Shown: positions 33,241 through 40,848 of the stretch, in pieces
Layout of the letters: every line of letters starts with the position of its first letter
Numbering within the stretch: the first letter of the stretch is position 1
Notes under the pieces: model-generated
What the model was told of the DNA's origin: nothing
The model's database searches: none
The model's input: the letters and a program-made list of their open reading frames with translations, nothing else
Program-made: the position numbers and the translations under genes
NCBI GenBank assembly: GCA_023426545.1
Contig: JAFAAN010000071.1
Coordinates: 20,581-84,580 of the forward strand
Source of the DNA: Pseudomonadota bacterium
Lineage (GTDB): Bacteria; Myxococcota; Myxococcia; Myxococcales; Myxococcaceae
Reading direction: 5' to 3'
DNA: 64,000 nt

Positions 33241-35700
33241 TCAGGGCAGGGGGCCGTCGACCAGCCGCAGCACGTCCGCCAGCACGCCGGCGGCCGTCAC
33301 CGCCGCGCCCGCGCCATAGCCACGAATCACCAGAGGGGTGGGGCTGTAGCGTTCCGACGTGAAGCTGAGCGCGTTTTCTCCGCCCTTCACCGCGGCCAGC
33401 GGGTGCGCCAGGGGGACAGGCACGAGCCCGACGGAGCAGCCGTCCTCGGTGACGCTGCCCACGTAGCGCAGCACCTTGCCCTCCTGGCGCAGCGCCTCCA
33501 CGCGGCGCTGGAAGGCGGCGTCCACCTGGGGGAGCCGGGCGAGGAAGTCGTCCACGGGGCCGGTGGCGTCGAAGTCCGGAGGCAGCAGCGAGTCCAGGGC
33601 CACCTGCTCCAGTTCCACGCCGCGGCCCAGCTCGCGCGCGAGGATGAGCACCTTGCGCGCCACGTCCGTTCCGTGAAGGTCATCGCGCGGGTCCGGCTCG
33701 GTGAAGCGCTTCTCCATGGCGGTGCCCACCGCGCGGGACAGGGGGACGCCCTCCTCGGTGAGGCCCAGGATGAACGACAGCGAGCCGGAGAGGATGCCCT
33801 CCACGCGTAGCACCCGGTCTCCGGTGCGCAGCAGGTTCTTCAGCGTGTCGATGACGGGCAGCGCCGCGCCGACGTTCGTCTCGTAGAGGAAGCGCCGCTG
33901 GTGACGGGAGGCCGTGTCGCGCAGCTTGCGCCAGTGGCTCCACCGGCCGGCGTTGGCCTTCTTGTTGGCGGTGACGACATGGAGCCCGGCCTCCATCAGC
34001 GAGGGATAGGCGAGTGCCACCTCCTCGCTGCTGGTGCAGTCCACGAAGACGGGGCGGCCCGGCCGCTTGGCACGGGCCCAGTCGCGGACGGTGTCCAGCG
34101 GCGCGCCGTCCTGGCCCTCCGCGAGCCGCGCCTGCCAGTCCCCGAGGGGCAGGCCCTCGCTGGCGGCCACGAAGCGCTTGCTGTTCGCGATGATGCAGAC
34201 GCGCAGGTCCAGTCCATGGGCGCGCAGCTTGGGGGCCTGCTGGTGCACCTGCTTGAGCAGCTCGCCACCCACGCTGCCCACGCCGGCCAGCAGCAGCTCC
34301 ACGACCTCCGTGGTGCCGAAGCAGCGACCGTGGACGTGGGCCAGGGCGCGCGGGCCGTCCGTCTCCGAGATGACGGTGGAGATGCTGCGCTCGCTGGAGC
34401 CCTGGGCGATGGCGGCGATGCTGCATCCCACTTCCGCCAGCGCGCTGAAGAACGTCCCCGCCACGCCCACGCGGTGGCGCATCCCGTCACCGACGATGCT
34501 GAGCACGGCGAGCCCGCGCTGCTGCTCGATGGCGTCCACCTTGCCCGCGGCGCGCTCCATCTCGAAGGCCGTCTCCAGGGCCTGCACGGCGCGCTCCGCG
34601 TCGGCCTGCTGGACGCAGAAGCTGATGGAGCACTCGCTGGAGCCCTGGGTGATGAGCACCACGGAGATGCTGGCGTGCGCCATGGCCTCGAAGACGCGGG
34701 CGGCGGTGCCCGGCACGCCCTTCAGTCCGGAGCCGGCGAGGTTCACCAGCGCGATGCCGGGAAGGAAGGACAGACCGCGCACGGGATGCTCGGGCGGCGC
34801 GGCGTCGTCGGTGACGCGGGTGCCCGGCTGCTCGGGGCGGAAGCTGTTGCGGACTCGCACGGGGATGCCGCGCTCGCGCGCGGGCGCAATCGTCTTGGGG
34901 TGGAGCACCTTCGCGCCGAAGTAGGCCAGCTCCATGGCCTCCTCGAAGCTCACCTCCGGAAGGGGGAAGGCCTCCGGGACCAGGCGCGGGTCGGCGCTGA
35001 AGATGCCGTCCACGTCCGTCCAGATTTCCAGCAGCGCCGCGTCCAGCGCGGAGGCCGCCAGCGCCGCCGAGTAGTCCGAGCCGCCGCGGCCCAGGCACAT
35101 CGTCTTGCCCTTGCTGTCGCCGCCGAAGAAGCCCGGCATCAGCAGCAGCTCCGGCCCCCCTTCCTTCCGGAGGTGCGCGAAGCGCGCGCGGCTCTCCTCC
35201 TGGAGCGGCGTGGCCTGGAGCGGGTCACCCGCGCAGAGGATGACGTCACGCGGCTCCACCGCGTGTGGCGCCAGCCCGCGCGCGTCCATCAGCGCGCCCA
35301 GGATGAGGCACGAGGCGCGCTCGCCCAGACCGGACAGGTGCGCGAGCACGGAGGGCGTGCATTCCCGCAGCAGCCCCACGCCCTGGAGCAGGCCCCTCAG
35401 CTCCATGGACAGCGTGGACAGCCCATCCTCCAGCGCGCGCAGCCGGCCCTCGCCCAGCTCCGCCGCCAACTGCCCGGCGATGCCGCGGTGGACCTCGTCG
35501 AAGCGGCCGTGGAGTGAGTCCACCGGCTGGCCCTCCTGGGCGGCGCGGGCCGAGTCCACCAGGAGGTTGGTGATGCCCGACACCGCGGAGGCGACCACCA
35601 TCACCCGCGTCTCCTGGCGTGCCGCCGCCACCAGGTCCACCACGCCGCGCATCCGCTCGGCGTCGCACACGCTCGTCCCGCCGAACTTCATCACCCTCAT
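33241..35700 (-). CDS. thrA: Bifunctional aspartokinase/homoserine dehydrogenase
   Basis: An 819-residue ThrA (E. coli ThrA is 820). It catalyses the first and third steps of the aspartate pathway to homoserine, threonine, isoleucine and methionine. The aspartokinase starts with VMKFGGTSV (3-11); ACT regulatory domains lie at about 330-460 (LAVLSIVGDGM and SIAAIAQGSSERSIS). The homoserine dehydrogenase NAD site VELLLAGVGSVGGELL is near 468. The start is the ATG of MRVMKFGG at 35700, with GGGAGGT 6 nt upstream. A leader with seven Thr codons and a terminator lies upstream. The separate downstream genes thrB and thrC are not here. Confidence 0.96.
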   Translation of the reverse strand: MRVMKFGGTSVCDAERMRGVVDLVAAARQETRVMVVASAVSGITNLLVDSARAAQEGQPVDSLHGRFDEVHRGIAGQLAAELGEGRLRALEDGLSTLSMELRGLLQGVGLLRECTPSVLAHLSGLGERASCLILGALMDARGLAPHAVEPRDVILCAGDPLQATPLQEESRARFAHLRKEGGPELLLMPGFFGGDSKGKTMCLGRGGSDYSAALAASALDAALLEIWTDVDGIFSADPRLVPEAFPLPEVSFEEAMELAYFGAKVLHPKTIAPARERGIPVRVRNSFRPEQPGTRVTDDAAPPEHPVRGLSFLPGIALVNLAGSGLKGVPGTAARVFEAMAHASISVVLITQGSSECSISFCVQQADAERAVQALETAFEMERAAGKVDAIEQQRGLAVLSIVGDGMRHRVGVAGTFFSALAEVGCSIAAIAQGSSERSISTVISETDGPRALAHVHGRCFGTTEVVELLLAGVGSVGGELLKQVHQQAPKLRAHGLDLRVCIIANSKRFVAASEGLPLGDWQARLAEGQDGAPLDTVRDWARAKRPGRPVFVDCTSSEEVALAYPSLMEAGLHVVTANKKANAGRWSHWRKLRDTASRHQRRFLYETNVGAALPVIDTLKNLLRTGDRVLRVEGILSGSLSFILGLTEEGVPLSRAVGTAMEKRFTEPDPRDDLHGTDVARKVLILARELGRGVELEQVALDSLLPPDFDATGPVDDFLARLPQVDAAFQRRVEALRQEGKVLRYVGSVTEDGCSVGLVPVPLAHPLAAVKGGENALSFTSERYSPTPLVIRGYGAGAAVTAAGVLADVLRLVDGPLP

Positions 35701-35800
35701 GGCCGCACCTCCCGGCGAGCGGCGGGGCCTGGGGAGTGCTGCCTGCGGGACGGCGTCTGGAGGGTGGGCTGCATTCGGGGCTCCTGAGGCGTTCGACAAC

Positions 35801-35830
35801 AAAAAAGCCCCGCGCCGGAGAGCGCGGGGC
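35801..35830 (-). terminator. Attenuator terminator in the thrA leader
   Basis: On the minus strand GCCCCGCGC (35830-35822) pairs exactly with GCGCGGGGC (35815-35807), with a 6-nt loop and T6 (35806-35801). It lies 101 nt before the thrA ATG, so it would block thrA unless disrupted. Its 5' arm is complementary to 35875-35867 (nine pairs including one G-U), giving an alternative antiterminator that overlaps the leader peptide codons after the Thr run. Confidence 0.8.
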
Positions 35831-35858
35831 CGAGCTGGAAACCAAGGTGTTTCCGAAG

Positions 35859-35942
35859 CTAGACCACCCGCGCCCGGCGGGAAGTCGTGGTGGTGGTGGT
35901 GGTCAGGGCGCACGTCACGCGGCACGGGCGGGAAGGACGCAT
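35859..35942 (-). CDS. Threonine leader peptide (27 aa), thrL-like
   Basis: A 27-codon frame from ATG 35942 to TAG 35861-35859. It encodes 13 residues, then seven Thr in a row (codons ACC x5, ACG, ACT at 35903-35883), then SRRARVV. GAGGG lies 4 nt before the ATG. Ribosomes short of charged tRNA-Thr would stall on the Thr run and leave 35875-35867 free to pair with the terminator 5' arm, allowing thrA transcription. A 5' segment CGCCCG (35930-35925) can instead sequester CGGGCG (35876-35871) and let the terminator form. This is the arrangement known for E. coli thrL, built from different sequence. The alternative ATG at 35960 is less likely. Confidence 0.75.
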   Translation of the reverse strand: MRPSRPCRVTCALTTTTTTTSRRARVV

Positions 35943-36002
35943 CGCACCCTCGCACCGCATGTCCTGGCCGTTGACGCCGCTCATGAAACGAAGGCTGGCC
36001 GA

Positions 36003-36018
36003 ACTTGCCGCAGCAAGT
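36003..36018 (-). promoter_or_regulatory. Inverted repeat over a TTGACT hexamer upstream of the thr leader
   Basis: ACTTGC and GCAAGT form a perfect 6-bp inverted repeat with a 4-nt loop. It overlaps TTGACT (36021-36016), a near-consensus -35 box on the minus strand. No clear -10 box follows at 17 nt. It may be a pit terminator, an operator, or both. Confidence 0.35.
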
Positions 36019-36067
36019 CAAGCAGGGGGCCCGGCTCACGCGCGTGAACGCAAGCCCTCCCTGGCGT

Positions 36068-37093
36068 TCAGCTCGCCAGCCGCACGACCACCTGGGTAAG
36101 GCCGTAGACGAGCACCGCGGTGAGGGCGGATGCGGGGATGGTGAACACCCAGGCCCAGATGATGCGGCCCGCGACGCCCCACTTCACCGCGCGCCAGCCA
36201 CGCGTGGCGCCCACGCCGACGATGGCGCCGGTGATGGTGTGCGTGGTGGACACCGGGATGCCGAGCTGGGCGAGCGCGATGATGGTGACGCCGCCGCCCG
36301 TCTCCGCCGCGAAGCCGCCGATGGGCGCCAGCTTCGTGAGGCTGTGTCCCATGGTGCGCACGATGCGCCAGCCGCCGAAGAAGGTCCCCAGGGCGATGGC
36401 CGCGTGACAGGAGATGATCATCCACCAGTCGATGTGGAACGGCCGGTCCTTCCAGATGGTGCCGAAGAGCACCACCGCGATGATGCCCATCACCTTCTGC
36501 GCGTCGTTGGTGCCGTGGCTGTAGGAGAAGATGGCGGACGAGACGAGCTGAAGCCGGCGGAACCACGTGTCCACCTTCAGCGGCGTCTGGCGGTGCACCG
36601 CCCACGTGCTCAAGATCATCAGCCCGATGCCCAGCGTCATGCCGATGAGGGGCGACAGCACGATGAAGGCGGCAATCTTCGCGATGCCCGAGCCCACCAG
36701 GCCGGCGAGGCCGAGCACCGGCAGGGTGGCGCCAATCATCCCGCCCGCCAGCGCGTGCGACGACGAGGAGGGGAGGCCCCACCACCAGGTCAGCAGGTTC
36801 CAGACGATGGCGCCCATCAGCGCGGCGAAGATGACGGCGAGCACCGCGTTGGGGCCCTGGGCCCGGAGCATCTCGAAGTTGATGATGCCCTTGCCCATGG
36901 TGTTGGCCACGTGGACGCCTCCACCGAAGGCGGCCACGAAGTTGAAGAAGGCGGCCCAGGCCACGGCCAGGTTGGGCGACAGCACTCGGGTGGACACCAC
37001 GGTGGCGATGGAGTTCGCCGCGTCGTGGAATCCATTGATGAAATCGAAGATGAGTGCGACCCCGACGATGAGGATGACGGCGGCGAGTAGCAT
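36068..37093 (-). CDS. Inorganic phosphate transporter, PiT family
   Basis: A 341-residue low-affinity phosphate symporter (Pi with H+ or Na+/metal). About ten membrane helices and the PiT signature FDFINGFHDAANSIATVVSTR (17-37) and a repeat WWGLPSSSSHALAGG near 112 are present, with a second GFAAETGGG half. Its ATG is 1 nt after the stop of the PhoU-like gene upstream, so the two form an operon. It runs toward the thrA leader, and a hairpin lies about 50 nt after the stop. Confidence 0.95.
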   Translation of the reverse strand: MLLAAVILIVGVALIFDFINGFHDAANSIATVVSTRVLSPNLAVAWAAFFNFVAAFGGGVHVANTMGKGIINFEMLRAQGPNAVLAVIFAALMGAIVWNLLTWWWGLPSSSSHALAGGMIGATLPVLGLAGLVGSGIAKIAAFIVLSPLIGMTLGIGLMILSTWAVHRQTPLKVDTWFRRLQLVSSAIFSYSHGTNDAQKVMGIIAVVLFGTIWKDRPFHIDWWMIISCHAAIALGTFFGGWRIVRTMGHSLTKLAPIGGFAAETGGGVTIIALAQLGIPVSTTHTITGAIVGVGATRGWRAVKWGVAGRIIWAWVFTIPASALTAVLVYGLTQVVVRLAS

Positions 37094-37094
37094 C

Positions 37095-37721
37095 TCAGCT
37101 GTGCTCCAGCACCACGCCTTCGATGACGTTGGCCACCGACTGGCACTTGTCGGTGGCCGTCTCGATGAAGTCGTAAATCTCCTTCCACTTGATGATGAGC
37201 AGCGTGTCCGCGCCGCTCTTGAAGAGCCGGCCGACCCCCGAGCGCAGGGCCTCGTCCGCCTGCGCCTCCAGGCGCTTGATCTCCTTGCACCCGGCGAGAA
37301 TCTGCTCGGGCTTCTTGATGAGGCGCAGCGCGGCCACCACCTCCTGCACCTTCTGGGTGGACAGCACGAGCAGGCGCGCCAGCTCCGTGGCGTCCGGCAG
37401 GCTCTCCGGAATCTCGTAGTAGTGCAGGCGGGAGGCGGCGGCGTTCGTCAGGTCCAGCACGTCATCGATGCGGGAGAGCAGCGTGTGGATCTGCCCCCGG
37501 TCGAACGGGGTGATGAACTGCTGGTGCAGGCGGAGGAAGGCCGTGTGGGTGACCTCGTCTCCCCGGAGCTCCGCGTTCTTGAGCGCCTGGACCCGCGCGG
37601 CGACGTCGCGGTAGTCGCTGAGCAGCTCATGAAGCATCTTCGCGCCTTCGACGGTGACGGCACATTGCGCATCGAAGTCGTCGAAGAACTCGTCCGACTT
37701 GGGCATCAGCTTCTCGAGCAT
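37095..37721 (-). CDS. DUF47/PhoU-like Pit accessory protein
   Basis: A 208-residue all-helical DUF47 protein with the family layout (MLEKLMPKSDEFFDDFDAQ start, FDRGQIHTLLSRIDDVLDLTNAA core). It commonly pairs with PiT transporters and modulates phosphate uptake; no membrane segment is present. The ATG at 37721 has GGAGGGA 6 nt upstream, better than an in-frame TTG 12 nt earlier. An 8-bp hairpin sits just before this ribosome site. Confidence 0.93.
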   Translation of the reverse strand: MLEKLMPKSDEFFDDFDAQCAVTVEGAKMLHELLSDYRDVAARVQALKNAELRGDEVTHTAFLRLHQQFITPFDRGQIHTLLSRIDDVLDLTNAAASRLHYYEIPESLPDATELARLLVLSTQKVQEVVAALRLIKKPEQILAGCKEIKRLEAQADEALRSGVGRLFKSGADTLLIIKWKEIYDFIETATDKCQSVANVIEGVVLEHS

Positions 37722-37733
37722 CCGTCCCTCCAA

Positions 37734-37753
37734 GTCGCCTGGTCGCAGGCGAC
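37734..37753 (-). promoter_or_regulatory. 8-bp hairpin abutting the ribosome site of the Pit operon
   Basis: GTCGCCTG (37734-37741) and CAGGCGAC (37746-37753) pair perfectly around a 4-nt loop. On the minus strand it ends 2 nt before GGAGGGA. It could affect translation or be an operator palindrome. Confidence 0.4.
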
Positions 37754-37936
37754 GCCGTTCATGAGGGCCGGTGACATGCCTGCCGCGGGCCCCTGGCGCG
37801 CCCGTGACTACCCTAAGTGGAGAGAATCGCCAGCCTTCCTTTCTGCTTGCTTGCGGTTTCTGCCCTCGCTAGAGGCGCGCGTTTCGGCACAGAGGGGGGA
37901 GGCCCGGGCACGCCGCCCCGCCCGGCGGTCGGCCGC

Positions 37937-38599
37937 TCAGACGGCAATGACAATCTTCCCGAAGTGCGCGCCGGACTCCATGTATCGCAGGGCCTCGCGT
38001 GCCTGCTCGAAGGGGAAGCTCCGGTCGATGACCGGCGTGAGCCGGCGCTGGGTGATGAGGCGGTTCATGTCCTCGAACATGGCGCGGCTGCCCACGTAGG
38101 TCCGCTGGACGTCGAGCTTCTTCGGCTCCACCAGCGCGGGCTCGGGCCGGGCGAAGCCGCCGCTGAGCATGCCGATGAGGGAGATGTGGCCTCCTGGCCG
38201 CGTGGCGCGCACGGAGTGGGGGAAGGTCTGCTCACCGGCCACCTCCAGGACGTGGTCCACCCCCTGTCCGCCGGTGAGGGCCAGGACCTGCTCCTCCCAG
38301 TCCGGGTGCTGGCGGTAGTTGATGGTGCCGTCCACGCCGAGCCGCCGGGCGTGCTCCAGCTTGGCGTCCTGGCTGGAGGTGATGATGACGCGCGCGTCCA
38401 GCGCCTTGGCGAACTGGAGCGCGAAGATGGAGACGCCGCCGGTGCCTTGCGCCAGCACCGTCTGGCCCGGCTGGAGCCGGCCCTCGGCGACCAGGGCGTT
38501 CCATGCGGTGACGGCCGCGCAGGGGAGCGTGGCGCCTTCCTCGAAGGACAGGTGGTCCGGCAGGTGCACGAGCCCCTCCGCGTCCACGAATGGCCGCAT
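37937..38599 (-). pseudogene. N-terminally truncated zinc-type alcohol dehydrogenase
   Basis: A COG0604-type MDR dehydrogenase lacking its first about 115 residues. The Rossmann part is intact from VHLPDHLSFEEGATLPCAAV through VLAQGTGGVSIFALQ (NAD(P) site) to the C-terminal ESGAHFGKIVIA. The upstream frame (38600-38818) has Pro/Arg-rich sequence where the GroES-like catalytic domain should be; a faint LARPLSGGP match hints at decay or an upstream frameshift. Expected full length is about 330 residues; 221 remain from the ATG at 38599. It may be a non-functional remnant or a binding-only protein. Confidence 0.6.
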
Positions 38600-38818
38600 C
38601 ACTCGCCACGGTCCTCCGGGGCCGCCAGACAGCGGGCGAGCGAGGGGGGCACCTCTGAGGAGGGTTCGCTCGGAGTGAAATGTTCTGGAGCGCGGGCGCG
38701 CAGCAGCGCCGGCGGGGGCAAGGGGGTGGGCAGGGGCGGCAAAGCCGGGTAGATGCAGGCTGCGGCGGGGGAGCGGCCCTCCGGGTGGGACGCTCCGGCC
38801 GCTTCCCCGGGTTCTCAC

Positions 38819-39817
38819 ATGATGCCGATTCGCCCCACGCCCCTGTCAGTCGCGCCGATGATGGACTGGACGGACCGGAACTGCCGGTACTTCCATCGGC
38901 AGCTCAGCCGTCACACGCTGCTGTACACGGAGATGGTGACCACGGGTGCTGTCCTGCACGGCGACCGGGAGCGGCTCCTGGGCTACGACGCCGCGGAGCA
39001 CCCGGTGGCGCTCCAGCTCGGCGGCTCCGAGCCCGCGGCGCTCGCCGAGTCGGCCCGCATCGGCGAGCAGTGGGGCTACGACGAGATCAACCTCAACGTC
39101 GGCTGCCCGAGCGACCGCGTCCAGTCCGGCCGCTTTGGCGCGTGCCTGATGGCGGAGCCGGAACTGGTCGCGCGGCTGGTGGGCGCCATGCGGGAGGCGG
39201 TGTCCATCCCGGTGACGGTCAAGTCGCGCATCGCCATCGACGAGCTGGAGGAGTGGCCGACGCTGGAGGGCTTCATCCGGACCGTGTCCGCGGCGGGCTG
39301 CACCCGCTTCATCGTGCACGCGCGCAAGGCGTGGTTGCAGGGCCTGAGCCCCAAGGAGAACCGAGACGTCCCGCCGCTGCGCTACGAACTGGTCCACCGC
39401 CTCAAGGCGGAGTTCCCCCACCTGGACATCAGCATCAACGGCGGCATCAAGACGCTGGACGCAGCCGAGGAGCAGCTGCGGCACGTCGACGGGGTGATGA
39501 TTGGCCGGGCCGTCTACGAGAACCCCTACCTGCTGGCGGAGGCCGACCGGCGCCTCTTCGGCGCCACCACGCCGGTGCCCCAGCGGCACGAAGTCGTGGA
39601 GGCGATGCTGCCGTACATCGAGAAGGCCCGGGGGCGCGGCGCGCCGCTGAGCGCGGTGACGCGGCACATGCTGGGCCTCTTCCAGGGGCTCCCCGGTGCG
39701 CGCGCGTGGCGCCGGCACCTGAGCGAGAATGCCCACAAGGCGGGCGCGGGGCCGGAGGTCGTCCTGGCGGCGCTCGCGAAGGTGCGGCGCGAGCCCGAGG
39801 CAGACGCGGCGGCCTGA
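38819..39817 (+). CDS. dusA: tRNA-dihydrouridine synthase DusA
   Basis: A 332-residue FMN-dependent enzyme that reduces uridines in the D-loop of tRNA (U20/U20a in DusA). The N-terminal LSVAPMMDWTDRNCR is the DusA signature. NVGCPSDRVQSGRFGACLM holds the catalytic Cys near 95-100. HARKAWLQGLSPKENR and INGGIKT bind tRNA and FMN. The start is ATG-ATG at 38819; no strong ribosome site is seen. A large hairpin follows the stop. Confidence 0.95.
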   Translation: MMPIRPTPLSVAPMMDWTDRNCRYFHRQLSRHTLLYTEMVTTGAVLHGDRERLLGYDAAEHPVALQLGGSEPAALAESARIGEQWGYDEINLNVGCPSDRVQSGRFGACLMAEPELVARLVGAMREAVSIPVTVKSRIAIDELEEWPTLEGFIRTVSAAGCTRFIVHARKAWLQGLSPKENRDVPPLRYELVHRLKAEFPHLDISINGGIKTLDAAEEQLRHVDGVMIGRAVYENPYLLAEADRRLFGATTPVPQRHEVVEAMLPYIEKARGRGAPLSAVTRHMLGLFQGLPGARAWRRHLSENAHKAGAGPEVVLAALAKVRREPEADAAA

Positions 39818-40121
39818 GCTGGCCCCTGGAACCAGAGGGAACCGCGAGACGGTGCCGCCGCTCAGTGGCCCGGCCCGCGATTCCCTCTGGCACACGCCCG
39901 CCCGGCGGGGGCCGCGCCCGCGCGAGGCGCCGTGGCTCCCGGGTGGTCCCCAAGCGCCGCTCCAAGCCGGCGCTCTCACCCGGTGTCCCAACGCGCCTCG
40001 GGGGCCCACCGCCGCCCGACCACCCCTCCGCATCCGGGGCATCACTCCCGGATGTGCACGGGCCGCGAAGGCCGCCGCGTGCATGGCCAGGGTTGTCGCA
40101 TTCCGGGGCCGTGAGCGCCCG
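39818..40121. other. Convergent intergenic region with a long inverted repeat
   Basis: About 300 bp between convergent dusA and the TPR gene. It holds the inverted repeat 39832-39890 and several C/G-rich blocks. No coding frame is convincing and no other site stands out. Confidence 0.5.
39832..39890. terminator. Long inverted repeat after dusA
   Basis: CCAGAGGGAA at 39832-39841 pairs exactly with TTCCCTCTGG at 39881-39890. Four more inner pairs (39843-39846 with 39876-39879) follow after one mismatch, with a 29-nt loop. It starts 15 nt after the dusA stop. It lacks a T-run, so it may be a factor-assisted terminator or a 3'-end stabiliser. Confidence 0.4.
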
Positions 40122-40838
40122 TCATGGTTCGCGCATGATTCCTTCACGGAGCGCGTCCAGCAGCGCGGGCGGGTCGCCCTCACGGAAGGCGGCGAGGCCG
40201 GCCTCGAAGTCGGCGCGCGCCCCGGCGAGGTCGCCTCGGCGCGCGCGCAGCAGCCCTCGCGCGTGGAGCAGCTCCGGGTCCACCTCGTCGCCCGTCTGCG
40301 ACGCGAGCGCCTCGGTCAGGTCGCGCTCCGCGTCCTCCAACTGGTCCAGGCGGGCCCTCGCCGCGGCGCGCTGCTGGAGCAGCCACGGGTTGCCGGGCGC
40401 CTCGGCGAGCGCGAGCGTCCAGTCGCGCTCTGCCGCCTCATGGCGCCCCAGCGCCTCCAGCGCTTCGGCGCGCTTCATGTGGAGCACCAGCGCCTTGCGG
40501 TAGCCCGAGGCGACGAGGGCGTCGAAGTCCGCCACCGCGTCCTCGTGCCGGCCCAGGCGGGACAGGCAGAGCGCGCGGTGCAGCCGGCTGGTGAGGTGGC
40601 CGGGGGCCAGGGCCAGCACGCGCTCGTACCAGTCGAGCGCCTCGGCGGGGACGCCGCCCCAGATGGCCAGCGTCTGCGCCACCTCCAGCAGCACGCGCGC
40701 CTGCTGGGGGTGGGTCGAGGCCAGGCTCCGGGCGAGCGCGAGCGCCGACGCGTAGCGGCCACTCCGCCGCAGGCGGTCCACCTCGCGGAGCTGGGCGGCC
40801 AGCTCCGGGGGACAGGCTTCGCGGCCCTTCCGCTCCAT
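40122..40838 (-). CDS. TPR-repeat protein
   Basis: A 238-residue cytoplasmic protein built of TPR helices from about 17 to 228 (for example ALEALGRHEAAERDWTLALAEAPGNPW). It has no signal peptide, membrane segment or catalytic motif. GAGG lies 2-6 nt before the ATG. It starts 10 bp after the stop of the CoA-transferase gene, so the two may be one operon. Probably a protein-binding scaffold. Confidence 0.8.
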   Translation of the reverse strand: MERKGREACPPELAAQLREVDRLRRSGRYASALALARSLASTHPQQARVLLEVAQTLAIWGGVPAEALDWYERVLALAPGHLTSRLHRALCLSRLGRHEDAVADFDALVASGYRKALVLHMKRAEALEALGRHEAAERDWTLALAEAPGNPWLLQQRAAARARLDQLEDAERDLTEALASQTGDEVDPELLHARGLLRARRGDLAGARADFEAGLAAFREGDPPALLDALREGIMREP

Positions 40839-40848
40839 CCTCAGCGCC

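Noticed and set aside
35881..35960. Reading the thrA leader repeats as a His-rich (CAC) frame instead of Thr
   Set aside because: The His frame has no start with a ribosome site and runs on into the thrA frame, whereas the Thr frame has an ATG, GAGGG, a stop before the terminator, and the downstream gene makes threonine precursors.
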